DNA of 64,000 nt from Rufibacter radiotolerans. GTDB lineage: Bacteria; Bacteroidota; Bacteroidia; Cytophagales; Hymenobacteraceae. Each line of letters starts with the position of its first letter. Within the stretch, counting starts at the first letter, position 1. Below the pieces are notes generated by a model. The model worked only from the letters and a program-made list of their open reading frames with translations. It ran no database searches and was not told where the DNA came from. Shown piece by piece: positions 9,358 through 18,103 of the stretch. A program made the position numbers and the translations under genes. The stretch spans positions 4,059,001 through 4,123,000 of the forward strand of contig NZ_CP010777.1 of assembly GCF_001078055.1 (NCBI RefSeq), written 5' to 3'.

Positions 9358-10107
9358 ATGTCACTGTTCACTTCCAATAACCCTGCCCTCAAAGAAGAGA
9401 CCTTCACAGAACTGGCGCATACCGAGGCCTACGCCGGACCTACCATGACCCTGAACGGCACCATCGCCAAGACGGCGGCCCTGTTTGCCATTGTGGTAGG
9501 GTTTGCGGTTTTTTCCTGGGATCTATTCTTTTATATGGGAGTGCCGCTGCCTTACCTCATTGCTATTCCGTTGGTAGGGGTGGGCCTGGCGTTCCTGATC
9601 ACGTTCAAGAAACACCTGGCTGCCTACATTGCCCCGGTGTATTGCGCGCTGCAAGGTTTGTTTTTAGGCGGAATTTCTGGTTTGCTAGAATCTAAATTCC
9701 CCGGCATAGCTAACCAAGCCATGCTGCTGACGCTTACCATCTTTGGCAGCATGTTGCTGCTGTACAGTACCCGCGTGATCAGAGCCACGGAGCGGTTCAA
9801 ATCCATCATCATCACCGCCACCTTCGGGATTTTCTGCTACTACATGCTTTCCTGGGTACTGATGTTGTTTGGCGTGGAGATGGCGCTTATCCATAGCAGC
9901 GGCTGGGCCGGTATCGCGTTTAGTGTGTTGGTAGTGATCATTGCCGCCATGAACCTGATCTTGGACTTTGATACCATTGAGCAAGGCGTTGGAGTAGGTG
10001 CCCCAAAGTACATGGAATGGTACTCGGCCTTCGGCCTGACCGTGACGTTGATCTGGCTTTATATTGAGATTCTACGTCTGCTGTCTAAGATCAATAGCCG
10101 TAACTAG
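9358..10107 (+). CDS. Bax inhibitor-1/YccA family membrane protein
   Basis: This is a 249-aa polytopic inner-membrane protein with about seven hydrophobic helices starting near residue 35. The pattern (an N-terminal soluble tail with GPTMTLNGTIAKTAALF, a YCALQGLFLGGISGLLESKFPGI segment, and NLILDFDTIEQGVGVGAPKYMEWY near the C-terminus) matches the YccA-like Bax1-I family. The molecular function in bacteria is not established; relatives are proposed to affect membrane proteostasis or ion leakage. It is divergent from feoAB with a 169-nt gap, single, and closed by a strong terminator. Confidence 0.9.
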   Translation: MSLFTSNNPALKEETFTELAHTEAYAGPTMTLNGTIAKTAALFAIVVGFAVFSWDLFFYMGVPLPYLIAIPLVGVGLAFLITFKKHLAAYIAPVYCALQGLFLGGISGLLESKFPGIANQAMLLTLTIFGSMLLLYSTRVIRATERFKSIIITATFGIFCYYMLSWVLMLFGVEMALIHSSGWAGIAFSVLVVIIAAMNLILDFDTIEQGVGVGAPKYMEWYSAFGLTVTLIWLYIEILRLLSKINSRN

Positions 10108-10122
10108 AACTCATATTTTATT

Positions 10123-10164
10123 AAAACAGAAAAGCCCCGGTCAATGCCGGGGCTTTTCTGTTTT
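10123..10164. terminator. Bidirectional intrinsic terminator
   Basis: An 18-bp stem (AAAACAGAAAAGCCCCGG / CCGGGGCTTTTCTGTTTT) with a 6-nt loop lies between two convergent genes. The arms carry A/T-runs on both sides, so it can serve the membrane protein gene (+) and murF-alr (-). Confidence 0.85.
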
Positions 10165-10196
10165 AGGCCTGTTTTCCTGAAAACAGCCCCAAAACG
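10160..10196. repeat. 36-nt palindromic element, copy 4
   Basis: GTTTTAGGCCTGTTTTC, a short centre, then AAAACAGCCCCAAAAC. It directly abuts the murF-alr stop codon (0 nt gap) and overlaps the tail of the preceding terminator. Confidence 0.85.
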
Positions 10197-12674
10197 CTAC
10201 TCATTGTAAAACACCCGCTTCACCCGCGTACTCACATTGGTGAGCAGTTCATACGGGATGGTGCCAATGCGGGCGGCCAGTTCAGTGAGCGGCAGTCCTT
10301 CCCCGAAGATGAGTACTTCATCATCGGCGCGCACGTCCAGGCCGGTCACGTCTACCATGCACATGTCCATGCACACGTTGCCAATGATAGGCGCGCGCTG
10401 GCCATGGATGAGCACCTCACCCACCCCGTTCCCGAAGCGGCGGTCATACCCATCGGCGTAGCCAATGGCGATGGTGGCGGTCTGCTTGTCTGTGTCTGCC
10501 ACGCCGCGGCGGCTGTAGCCTACGGTGTCTCCGGCCTTGATCTGCTTTACTTGCGAGACGGTTGTCTTGAGTTGTCCCACGGTTAACAGGCTGCCCTGGT
10601 CACTGCCACTTGACTCAACGCCGTACAGGCCAATGCCCAGGCGCACCATGTCAAAGGCGGCCTCCTCGCCAAAACGTACAATACCTGCTGAGTTAAGGAT
10701 ATGCTTGGTTACCGTGTAGCCCAGGGATTTCTCCACCCGTGCAGCCATCTGTGTGAATTGGGCAATCTGCTCGCGGGAGAAGTCATTGTAAAGCGCCTCA
10801 TCGGCGCCCGCCAGGTGACTGAAGACGCTTTGCACCCGCACGTGCGGCATCTGGTCCAGCACGGCAAGGGCCTCCTCCAACTCAGCGGCGTCAAAGCCCA
10901 GGCGGTGCATGCCGGTGTCTAGCTTTAAATGGATGCGGGGCGTTTTAGGGGTCTTTTCCGGAAAATAGTCCAGAAACCGGTGCAGCAGATCGGGCGAATA
11001 GATCTCGGGTTCCAGGGCGTATTGCTCCATCTTCAGGAAACTGTCGGCACTGGGGTTCATGACCATGATGGGCAATGTAATGCCGTGCTCGCGCAGGGCT
11101 ACGCCTTCATCGGTGTACGCCACGGCCAGGTAATCCACCCGGTGGAACTGCAGCAGGTTGGCAATCTCATAAGACCCCGCGCCATAGGCGAAGGCCTTGA
11201 CCATGACCATGATCTTGGTCTGGGGCTGCAGCCGGGAGCGGTAGTAGTTGAGGTTGTGCACCAGAGCATCAAGGTTCACTTCCAGCATGGTGCCGTGCAC
11301 CTGCTGCTGCAGGGCGGCCACAATCTTCTCAAACTGGAACACGCGGGCGCCTTTCACCAGAATGGTTTCCTGCCGGAACGTCTCGGGGCGCAGCTGGCCC
11401 AGGAAGGAATCGGTGCCCAAGTAAAACTCGCTGCCCTTGGGGAACAGGTCCTGGTGGCGGGTAATGATGTCTCCTATGCCAATGACGCGGTCCACGCCGC
11501 GCGCGGAAATCTCCTGCGCCACCTGCTGGTAGAGCGCCTCTTCTTCCATGCCGGCCTCCAGTAAATCTGAGAGAATGAGTGTTTTTCGGCCGCGCCGGGC
11601 CTGGTGGGCCAGCACATCCAGAGCAATGCGAAGGCCAGCCACGTCATTGTTGTAGGTATCATCTATGACGTAGCAGCCGTTGATGGCTTCTTTGCGTTCC
11701 AGGCGCATGGCCACGGGCGTGAGCCGTTCAAAGCGCGAAGCCATCTGCTCGGGCGCCACGCCTAGGTACAGCAGCGCGGCTAGGCAATGCAGGGCGTTTT
11801 CCAGGGAGGCCTCGTCTGAGAAGGGCAGCGTCAGGTCCTGGCCGTGGCCCTGGTAATGGAACCGGATTTTGGTTTTGCGCTGCCGCATCTCCAGCACTTT
11901 TACCTGCACATCGGCGGCCGCCGAAGGAAGTTCTGCCTTGCTCCAGGTAAACCCGGGCAGGCCGGCTTTCTGGATGGCGTAGTGCACCGGCACCTGGTCG
12001 GCGCAGTAAATGAGTTTGTCTACGTGGGTAAAGAGCCTGAGCTTTTCCTGCAGTTTCTGGTTGCGGTTCTCAAAGCCCTCGTCATGCGCTGAGCCTAGGT
12101 TGGTGAAGATACCGAGAGTGGGTTGCAGCACATCGGCGAGTTTCTCCATCTCCCCGGGCCGGGAAATGCCCGCTTCAAACACGCCCACGGTGTGGCTCTC
12201 GTTGATTTGCCACACGGAGAGCGGTACCCCAATCTGGGAGTTATAGCTGCGCGGACTTTTCACCACGCGTTCAGACACGCTCAGCAGCTGGGCCAGCCAT
12301 TCCTTGACAATGGTTTTGCCGTTGCTGCCGGTAATACCAATAACGGGCAAGGTAAATTGGCGCCGGTGGTAGGCGGCCAGCCGCTGCATGGCCTCAATGC
12401 TGCTGCTAACTAGCAGAATGTTGGCTTCGGGGTAAGCGGCTAGGTCCATAATGCCGGCGGCGTCTTCCACCACAAACTGCCGCACGCCTTGCGCATACAG
12501 CTCGGGTAGGTACTGGTGCCCGTCATGGAACTCGCCCCTAATAGCGAAGAACACCGATGAGGCGGCGTTGACCAGTTTGCGGCTGTCGGTGACCAAGTGC
12601 TGGACCGGATAGTTGGCTTTCCACTGGGCCAGGGTGCCGCCCATGACGTGGGCTATCTCTTTGAAGGTAAACAT
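10197..12674 (-). CDS. Bifunctional MurF ligase / alanine racemase
   Basis: This 825-aa fusion joins two peptidoglycan precursor enzymes. The N-terminal half (1-about 455) is UDP-MurNAc-tripeptide:D-Ala-D-Ala ligase (MurF) with the P-loop GITGSNGKT at 113-121 and a Mur ligase central/C-terminal region. The C-terminal half (from Met463) is a PLP-dependent alanine racemase, with PLP lysine 493 in VKAFAYGAG and the region GYSRRGVADTD near the second substrate loop. It makes D-alanine and also uses D-Ala-D-Ala, so the fusion links consecutive needs of the same pathway. This fusion is known in Bacteroidota. The aspartate usual in the KADAYGHG motif is Phe here. The gene stands alone, leftward. Confidence 0.95.
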   Translation of the reverse strand: MFTFKEIAHVMGGTLAQWKANYPVQHLVTDSRKLVNAASSVFFAIRGEFHDGHQYLPELYAQGVRQFVVEDAAGIMDLAAYPEANILLVSSSIEAMQRLAAYHRRQFTLPVIGITGSNGKTIVKEWLAQLLSVSERVVKSPRSYNSQIGVPLSVWQINESHTVGVFEAGISRPGEMEKLADVLQPTLGIFTNLGSAHDEGFENRNQKLQEKLRLFTHVDKLIYCADQVPVHYAIQKAGLPGFTWSKAELPSAAADVQVKVLEMRQRKTKIRFHYQGHGQDLTLPFSDEASLENALHCLAALLYLGVAPEQMASRFERLTPVAMRLERKEAINGCYVIDDTYNNDVAGLRIALDVLAHQARRGRKTLILSDLLEAGMEEEALYQQVAQEISARGVDRVIGIGDIITRHQDLFPKGSEFYLGTDSFLGQLRPETFRQETILVKGARVFQFEKIVAALQQQVHGTMLEVNLDALVHNLNYYRSRLQPQTKIMVMVKAFAYGAGSYEIANLLQFHRVDYLAVAYTDEGVALREHGITLPIMVMNPSADSFLKMEQYALEPEIYSPDLLHRFLDYFPEKTPKTPRIHLKLDTGMHRLGFDAAELEEALAVLDQMPHVRVQSVFSHLAGADEALYNDFSREQIAQFTQMAARVEKSLGYTVTKHILNSAGIVRFGEEAAFDMVRLGIGLYGVESSGSDQGSLLTVGQLKTTVSQVKQIKAGDTVGYSRRGVADTDKQTATIAIGYADGYDRRFGNGVGEVLIHGQRAPIIGNVCMDMCMVDVTGLDVRADDEVLIFGEGLPLTELAARIGTIPYELLTNVSTRVKRVFYNE

Positions 12675-12763
12675 AGGCTCTTACAAGTAGTAGTCAAATA
12701 TACGAGAGATGCCTATACCCTGCACCTTCCCGGCTTCGGGTGCCGCATAACCAGAGTTTTCCT

Positions 12764-12799
12764 GTTTTCGGCCTGTTTCCCCAAAAACAGCTTCAAAAC
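12764..12799. repeat. 36-nt palindromic element, copy 5
   Basis: GTTTTCGGCCTGTTTCC..AAAAACAGCTTCAAAAC. This copy is unusual because it lies between two divergent genes (murF-alr and the RarD-like gene), so it is on the 5' side of both. Confidence 0.75.
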
Positions 12800-12923
12800 G
12801 CCCCACTCTTGCCAGAAGCGTTCTTTCTTAGTAACCGCATGCTGCTTTTCAAGGACAAATCAACGCAGATTAGGCAGTGGGGCGGGCAAGGGTTACCTTT
12901 GCGGCTCAGAAAATATTTTTGTT

Positions 12924-13829
12924 GTGAAGTTGAATCGTTACCACGGCGCGGCCATCAGTGCCTTTTTAATATGGGGCTTTATCCCCTTCCCGCTCAAAGC
13001 CCTCACCGACTTTCCGGCCAGCCAGATTCTGTATTTCCGGATTCTGGTCTCGGTGCTCACGCTTTTGGCCATTTCCCTGACCACGCGCCGGCAGCAATGG
13101 CAGGAAACCCTGCAGTTATTCAAAGGCCAGGCCCCGAAGGAGCGGAAGCGTTTTGTGCTGTTCACGTTTCTGGGCGGCGTGTTGCTTACGGTCAACTGGC
13201 TGGCCTTCATTTACGTGGTGAACCATGTTGACATCCAGACGGGGTCTTTCTCCTATCTGCTGTGCCCTATTCTCACGGCCTTTCTGGGCTATCTTTTATT
13301 GCGGGAGCAACTGCGCCTAAACCAATGGATTTCTATTGGCCTAAGCCTCATGAGCTGCCTGTTAGTGGGTACCGATTCGCTCTATAACCTGCTGTTCAGT
13401 CTGCTCATTGCCGCTTCTTACGCGTTCTATTTGATCACGCAGCGCCTCATGAAAGACTATGACAAGATTGTGCTGCTCACGTTGCAACTGCTGCTGGCGT
13501 TCCTGTTCATCGGGCCTAGTTACCCATGGTTCGTGGGCGATTCGGCGCAGCCAATCACGGTTCATTTTGCCGGACAGATTGTGCTCTTGAGCTGGGTGTT
13601 CACGGTGCTTCCGTTATTTCTGAACCTGTATGCGCTCAAGGAACTGAAATCTGCCACGGTGGGCGTGCTCATGTACCTGAACCCCATCATTAATTTCACC
13701 ATGGCGTTCCTGTACTTTGGCGAGGTGGCCAGCCAGCAGAAGATTGTAGCGTATTTTGTGATCTTCCTGTCGGTGATTTTGTACAACCTGCCCATTGGCA
13801 AGAAAAAAGAGGCAGAAGCTTCTATTTAA
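12924..13829 (+). CDS. rarD: EamA-family transporter, RarD-like
   Basis: This is a 301-aa inner-membrane protein with about ten hydrophobic helices and two EamA-type halves. The opening (GAAISAFLIWGFIPFPLKAL then FPASQILYFRILVS) is close to the RarD subgroup of the drug/metabolite superfamily. The substrate is unknown; E. coli RarD was named from a chloramphenicol-sensitivity phenotype. The GTG at 12924 gives a normal family length; in-frame sequence further upstream is poor (Cys/Phe/Arg-rich) and overlaps the murF start region. It is divergent from murF-alr. Confidence 0.85.
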   Translation: MKLNRYHGAAISAFLIWGFIPFPLKALTDFPASQILYFRILVSVLTLLAISLTTRRQQWQETLQLFKGQAPKERKRFVLFTFLGGVLLTVNWLAFIYVVNHVDIQTGSFSYLLCPILTAFLGYLLLREQLRLNQWISIGLSLMSCLLVGTDSLYNLLFSLLIAASYAFYLITQRLMKDYDKIVLLTLQLLLAFLFIGPSYPWFVGDSAQPITVHFAGQIVLLSWVFTVLPLFLNLYALKELKSATVGVLMYLNPIINFTMAFLYFGEVASQQKIVAYFVIFLSVILYNLPIGKKKEAEASI

Positions 13830-13895
13830 GTAAAAGCCGGTGCAGCCTTTGGCTTCGTTTTTGACTCTTACCTGTAAGAATTTATGTGTATGTCT

Positions 13896-14345
13896 ATGAA
13901 ATCTCTTCCCGTTCTTGTCTTCGCCAGCCTTGTGCTCATGGGCTGCGCCCACACCGAAAACCTGTCTTCTGAGCAGACGCCTCAGTTCTCGGCGCCGTTT
14001 ACCCTGGCCCTGGAGAAACCGGTAACGGTGGGCAACCTGGTGGTGAAGCTGCAGAAAGTAGAGGACAGCCGCTGCCCCATGAATGCGATGTGCATTCGGC
14101 AAGGCTCAGCTATCACGTACCTGCAATTACAGGACACCCGTGGCAACGAAGCCACCAAAACCCTGTACCTGGGCGACGCCCTCCCCGCCCCCGACAACCG
14201 GGGCATGCGCTCTGCCGATACCGTTCTGGTTTCCATGGGTCCGCGGCAATACCAGTTGATTTTGTCTGAGGTGCAACCCTATCCTAATACCGCCAATACT
14301 TCTCCGGCGGAGAAAACAGCGAAGATAGAGGTGAGGGCGTTGTAG
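13896..14345 (+). CDS. Putative lipoprotein of unknown function
   Basis: About 149 aa, with a lipoprotein signal peptide MKSLPVLVFASLVLMGC (lipobox LMGC), so it is likely anchored in the outer or inner membrane. The mature protein has a motif DSRCPMNAMCIRQGSA, two cysteines in a CPxxxxC pattern also seen in small secreted Bacteroidota proteins of unknown role. A disulfide is plausible. The in-frame ATGs at 13884 and 13890 are alternative starts that only lengthen the signal peptide. It lies 66 nt after the RarD-like gene on the same strand and could be co-transcribed. Confidence 0.75.
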   Translation: MKSLPVLVFASLVLMGCAHTENLSSEQTPQFSAPFTLALEKPVTVGNLVVKLQKVEDSRCPMNAMCIRQGSAITYLQLQDTRGNEATKTLYLGDALPAPDNRGMRSADTVLVSMGPRQYQLILSEVQPYPNTANTSPAEKTAKIEVRAL

Positions 14346-14607
14346 GTTGCTTTCGCGTTAAGGCAGTATGTTTTCCTGCTTTAGCTAGCGTGATGGCCGC
14401 TTTTGCCTGAGTCCTTATGCTTGGTTGTTTCATGGTTTCCCTCCGAGCGCTCACTGCCGCGAGGCCTCGTCTTTCCCCCTCGCACTGCCCTTGCGGCCGC
14501 TTTGCCTTCTTCTCTTAGCTAGAGTTATCACAGGGCCACAAGCGAGGCGCTCAGAGTAAAGACTGGAAACAGGGAAGGCGTGGGAAGGAGGTATTTGTCC
14601 GGAAGGC
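14346..14607. other. Gene-free stretch, nothing recognisable
   Basis: No coding frame with protein-like composition was found. Pieces of the left part (TTTAGCTAGCGTGATG, CCGAGCGCTC) recur loosely on the right (CTTAGCTAGAGTTATC, GAGGCGCTC), suggesting old repeat debris. The rest of this gap, to 14815, holds the repeat entries that follow. Confidence 0.4.
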
Positions 14608-14643
14608 GTTCTAAGCACGTTTTTCGAAAAACAGGCTCAAAAC
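14608..14643. repeat. 36-nt palindromic element, copy 6
   Basis: GTTCTAAGCACGTTTTTC..AAAACAGGCTCAAAAC, a degenerate copy in a repeat-filled gap; the inner arms still pair. Confidence 0.65.
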
Positions 14644-14660
14644 ACTGCTCCGCTCATTAA

Positions 14661-14752
14661 GCGCAGACTCTCCCCTTGAGGGGAGCGCAGAGGGGTGTTT
14701 ACACAGGAGAGCACGTATTCCGTCCCCCTTTGAAGGGGGTAGGGGGACGACG
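14661..14752 (+). repeat. Dispersed repeat, family B copy 1 (about 92 nt)
   Basis: It begins CAGACTCTCCCCTTGAGGGG, continues with AGAGGGGTGTTTACACAGGA and ends with a second hairpin CCCCCTTTGAAGGGGG plus TAGGGGGACGA. The same order in inverted orientation is found at 35281-35382, and partial copies at 30444-30491, 38185-38230 and 41888-42056. No coding potential. Confidence 0.75.
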
Positions 14753-14772
14753 CACTCCTGCAGAGCAATTCC

Positions 14773-14808
14773 GTTTCCAGCCCGTTTTCTCTAAAACACC
14801 CTCAAAAC
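14773..14808. repeat. 36-nt palindromic element, copy 7
   Basis: GTTTCCAGCCCGTTTTC..AAAACACCCTCAAAAC. It lies 7 nt after the stop codon of the leftward VOC gene. Confidence 0.7.
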
Positions 14809-14815
14809 ACGCTAT

Positions 14816-15205
14816 CTACAGCTCATACAATTCCAACGGCAAACCGTCCGGGTCAGAGAAGAAGCAGAAGCGTTGGTTGGTGTGTTCGTCGGTTCTGATT
14901 TCCTGCACAGGCACTCCCGCATGGATTAGGTCTTGCCGAGCGGCTTCTACGTCTTTCACCGCAAAGGCCAGGTGACGCAGGCCGGCGGCCTCAGGGAAGG
15001 AAAGGCGGGCGGGGACCTCGGGGAAAGAGAACAACTCTAATACGTACACGCCGTTCAGGGCCAGGTCCAGTTTGTAGGAGTCTCTCTCCGGACGGTAGAT
15101 TTCCTGGAGCACCGTGAGGCCCAGCACCTGGGTGTAAAAAGCCTTGGAGACGGCGTAATTGGAACAGATGACCGCTATGTGATGGATGTTCTTTAACTGA
15201 AGCAT
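14816..15205 (-). CDS. VOC-family protein (glyoxalase I-like, YaeR type)
   Basis: This 129-aa protein has a vicinal-oxygen-chelate fold: two beta-alpha-beta-beta-beta units with metal-ligand type positions in KNIHHIAVICSNYAVSKAFY (His near 8), LRHLAFAVKDVEAA (His near 75) and a terminal DPDGLPLELYEL glutamate. The spacing resembles the YaeR/SMU1112c subgroup of lyase/dioxygenase-like VOC proteins, so it may bind a divalent metal; the substrate is unknown. It is single, leftward, followed by a palindromic element. Confidence 0.88.
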   Translation of the reverse strand: MLQLKNIHHIAVICSNYAVSKAFYTQVLGLTVLQEIYRPERDSYKLDLALNGVYVLELFSFPEVPARLSFPEAAGLRHLAFAVKDVEAARQDLIHAGVPVQEIRTDEHTNQRFCFFSDPDGLPLELYEL

Positions 15206-15262
15206 GTGTTGCAGAATTATAAAAACCGGTGGCTCTTTCTAAATACAGGAAGCACTTACGCC

Positions 15263-17923
15263 CTAAAACCCGAAACCTACCCGAATGCCGGAGCTTACTT
15301 TCTCGCGCTCCTGGAAACCGGTCACAAAGTCTACCCTGAAGATTTTGAACAGGTGCTCCAGCCCTACGCCCACCTCCAGGTAATGCCCCGAGGCTTGGGT
15401 ATGGAGGTAATTCACGCTGCCCACTTCCTGCCATTTTAGTTTGCGCACCAGCGGCAGCTTGTTCAAAATAAAGCCGTTGAAATGGTGGCTGTAGTGGCCC
15501 TCAAAGAAGGTTTTCTGGGTGCTGTAGCGGTAATAGTCAAGTAACTGGAACCCGCTGAAGTCGCCGGACAGAATGGTGCGGTTGCCGGAGAAATGCCGAA
15601 AATCCATGAAATACAGTTCCTTTTTGCGCAGGAACGAGCCCACGTTGATGGTATAGTTACTGGTTCCCAGCAGCCCCAGCGCCAGTTCGTCCTCTACTCC
15701 TACGGTCAGGAAATCATAGTCCACATCGCTGCCCAAAAGCCCAGAGATACCTTTTTTATACACCAGGGTGAAGGTGGGCCACTCAGAACCCAGGTTGATT
15801 TTACGGTCTGGGTGGGAAATGTATTCGGCCCCGGGCCGGAAAGCCAGACCAATGGTGGCCGTGAGCGCCTGATGCCGCGGGAAAGCGGTACTGCCCACTT
15901 CGGCGTTAAAGGGATCATTGGGGGTGAAGGTTTTAGTAGCTCGGTCCCGAACCACGTAGTCTGCGGTATTCTGAAGCATGTCGCGCTGGGCGTACTCCAT
16001 CTCAAACATGGCGGCCAGGCCGTTCACCAGTTCCCGCCGGTGCCAGCCGCGCAGAAAGGTTTTCTGGTAGAGCTTCATGTAATTCTCTTCCACCAGCAGC
16101 GTGTATACCGTGTTGATGAACGGGGTGATGGGCTCGTTGGCATTGAACTGGCTTACAAACCTACCTCCCTCAAAGCCGGCGGAGCGGCGGCGTACCATGT
16201 CATAGTTGTAGGAGGCCGACAGTTTGGCCTGCGGCTTTTCATTGCTGAACCCGTAGCGCAACGTAGGCGTGATGGTGTAGCTGCGGCGGTCTTCAAAACG
16301 TTTGGTGTAGCTAATGCGCAGGTTGGCCACTAGCCCCTCTACCGTGTTGTACTGCCAGATACGGGTTATGGGGTCCAGGCTGAAAGTGGTGCGCTCAAAG
16401 GAGTTCTGGTAAGAGTAGCCGGTGAGCAGCAGGTTAGACACGCCCAGCTGGTTGTTCTTTTTGTCTATGGAGTCTTTGTAGGGCTTGGAGTCTTTGATGA
16501 CCTGCAGGCTGTCTTTCTCATGGTAATCCACCACTTCTTCCTCGGTTAAAGGCACCGGGCGCACCTCGGCCCAGTAGGAACTGTCCTGGGTATTGGCTTC
16601 TTTCTCAATGAGCAGCACCTCCTTTTTCTTGAAGAAATCGGCATCTGGGACCCCATCGGCGGGAGCGGATTTCTGCTGGGCCTTGCGCTCTTTCCTGCTG
16701 AGTTTCACGGCAGGCGGAGTCACAGCCACCGGCGGAGAAACTACCGGAGCCTGAGGAGCCGGCGTTGTTGGGGCGGGGGCCGGTTCCTGCTTCACAAAAG
16801 AGGCGGGTTTTACGCGGTACTTGCTGTACACGGCCATGAAATACCCATTGCCTTTAAAGCCGTAACCCTCTACGTCAAACGTGAATTTCTGGGACTGCAG
16901 CACCCATACGTTTCCGGCCGCAGGCGTGAACTGCTGGGTAATGCGCAGGGTGTCTACAAACTCAATCTGTTGGTCTTTGGTCACGTACAGGTTCAGGCTT
17001 TGCAGGCGCCAGGAACCATCTACAATGTAGAGGTAACCGGTCACGGCGGGGTCATTCTTGCGTTTGGGCGTGACTTTTATGCGGTGAATGAGGTGTCCGT
17101 TGTTCTGGTTGCTACCCATGAGCTCATACTTGTAGAAGAACATGGCGTTGCTGGCCAGCGGCGAAACAAACCCACGCTCGTTCACGCCCTTGGCCTTGAC
17201 CAGGTTCTGGTAGAAGTTCACGTTGAATTCAGAGGCCTGGTTAAAGCTGAAGGCCCGACTGTTGCCACTCACCTTAGAGGAAATCATGCGTTCGCGGTAC
17301 TTGTTGGGCTGCATGAAGTTCAGTTCAGACACCGACTCTGACAGATACAGAATACCCGGCTTGAGGCCCGCCGGCACTTTAATGATGCCCATGATCCGTT
17401 TAGGCATGTTCAAGAGCCGTTGCAGTCCTTTCACGTAGACCTGGGCCGTGTAGGCCTGCACCTCTTTGAGGTGGTATTCGCGCTTGGCGATGGCCTGCTG
17501 CATGATGCCGTAGGCCGGGTCTTTGCCGCTGAGGCTTACCCGCACCTCGTTGAGGTTATAGACCTCGGGAAGGAGCTGCACGTTCAGCACCAGGGGCGTA
17601 GGCTTCTCTTCGTCAAGTATCTCAATGGTCTTAGACTGGCTTTTATAGCCCACGTACTGGAACACCACGGTGTGCTTGCCGGGGTCTACGTTGAACTGGT
17701 AATTCCCCTGCTCATTGGTGGTAGAGCCCACGGTAGAACCCAGCAAATACACCGTCGCGAAGGCTAGGCCCTCCCCTTTTTCATCGGTGACTTTGCCTTT
17801 CACAATGCCCGCCTGGGCCGTGCCGCCCAAGAGACAAAGGAGGCAAAGCAGAGACATCAGTATTGGCCTTGAAGCAAAAGAAAAGAGAAACGGAAAAGGC
17901 ATGAACGAAGGGTTTGACAGCAT
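15263..17923 (-). CDS. DUF5686 outer-membrane protein with carboxypeptidase-regulatory-like domain
   Basis: The protein is 886 aa. A signal peptide (about 1-38, ending GGTAQA) is followed by a CarboxypepD_reg-like beta-sandwich (about 39-115, KGKVTDEKGEGLAFATVYL and YVGYKSQSKTIE), as found at the N-terminus of TonB-linked receptors. The DUF5686 region then runs to the end. The C-terminal half has alternating beta-strand patterns and ends GIRVGFGF with a terminal Phe, consistent with an outer-membrane barrel. A Pro/Ala-rich insert (about 385-410) separates the halves. No TonB plug is visible. The role of DUF5686 is unknown; surface or outer-membrane transport is inferred. An ATG at 17902 is an alternative start nearer the hydrophobic core. 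It stands alone, leftward. Confidence 0.88.
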   Translation of the reverse strand: MLSNPSFMPFPFLFSFASRPILMSLLCLLCLLGGTAQAGIVKGKVTDEKGEGLAFATVYLLGSTVGSTTNEQGNYQFNVDPGKHTVVFQYVGYKSQSKTIEILDEEKPTPLVLNVQLLPEVYNLNEVRVSLSGKDPAYGIMQQAIAKREYHLKEVQAYTAQVYVKGLQRLLNMPKRIMGIIKVPAGLKPGILYLSESVSELNFMQPNKYRERMISSKVSGNSRAFSFNQASEFNVNFYQNLVKAKGVNERGFVSPLASNAMFFYKYELMGSNQNNGHLIHRIKVTPKRKNDPAVTGYLYIVDGSWRLQSLNLYVTKDQQIEFVDTLRITQQFTPAAGNVWVLQSQKFTFDVEGYGFKGNGYFMAVYSKYRVKPASFVKQEPAPAPTTPAPQAPVVSPPVAVTPPAVKLSRKERKAQQKSAPADGVPDADFFKKKEVLLIEKEANTQDSSYWAEVRPVPLTEEEVVDYHEKDSLQVIKDSKPYKDSIDKKNNQLGVSNLLLTGYSYQNSFERTTFSLDPITRIWQYNTVEGLVANLRISYTKRFEDRRSYTITPTLRYGFSNEKPQAKLSASYNYDMVRRRSAGFEGGRFVSQFNANEPITPFINTVYTLLVEENYMKLYQKTFLRGWHRRELVNGLAAMFEMEYAQRDMLQNTADYVVRDRATKTFTPNDPFNAEVGSTAFPRHQALTATIGLAFRPGAEYISHPDRKINLGSEWPTFTLVYKKGISGLLGSDVDYDFLTVGVEDELALGLLGTSNYTINVGSFLRKKELYFMDFRHFSGNRTILSGDFSGFQLLDYYRYSTQKTFFEGHYSHHFNGFILNKLPLVRKLKWQEVGSVNYLHTQASGHYLEVGVGLEHLFKIFRVDFVTGFQEREKVSSGIRVGFGF

Positions 17924-18064
17924 AACGAAAGATCCTTCGGGTTGGGTATAGGCCTTTATAGAGAAAACGCAATATTCTAAACAGCCCTGCCTCTGAGGGA
18001 AGAGAGGCCTGTTTCTTCCCCTTAAAGGTAAAAAGAAGATGCCCTATGAAACAAAGCCAGCGGG

Positions 18065-18102
18065 CGTTTTGGGCCTGTTTTCTTAAAAACAGGCCCAAAA
18101 CG
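18065..18102. repeat. 36-nt palindromic element, copy 8 (near-perfect)
   Basis: CGTTTTGGGCCTGTTTTC, a short centre, then AAAACAGGCCCAAAACG; almost identical to the copy at 6744-6781. It begins 1 nt after the EamA transporter stop codon. Confidence 0.9.
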
Positions 18103-18103
18103 C

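Noticed and set aside
10929..11564. Plus-strand open frame of 211 codons opposite murF-alr
   Set aside because: It is antisense to a clear enzyme, His/Val/Gln-rich and without motifs; a shadow of high-GC coding DNA.
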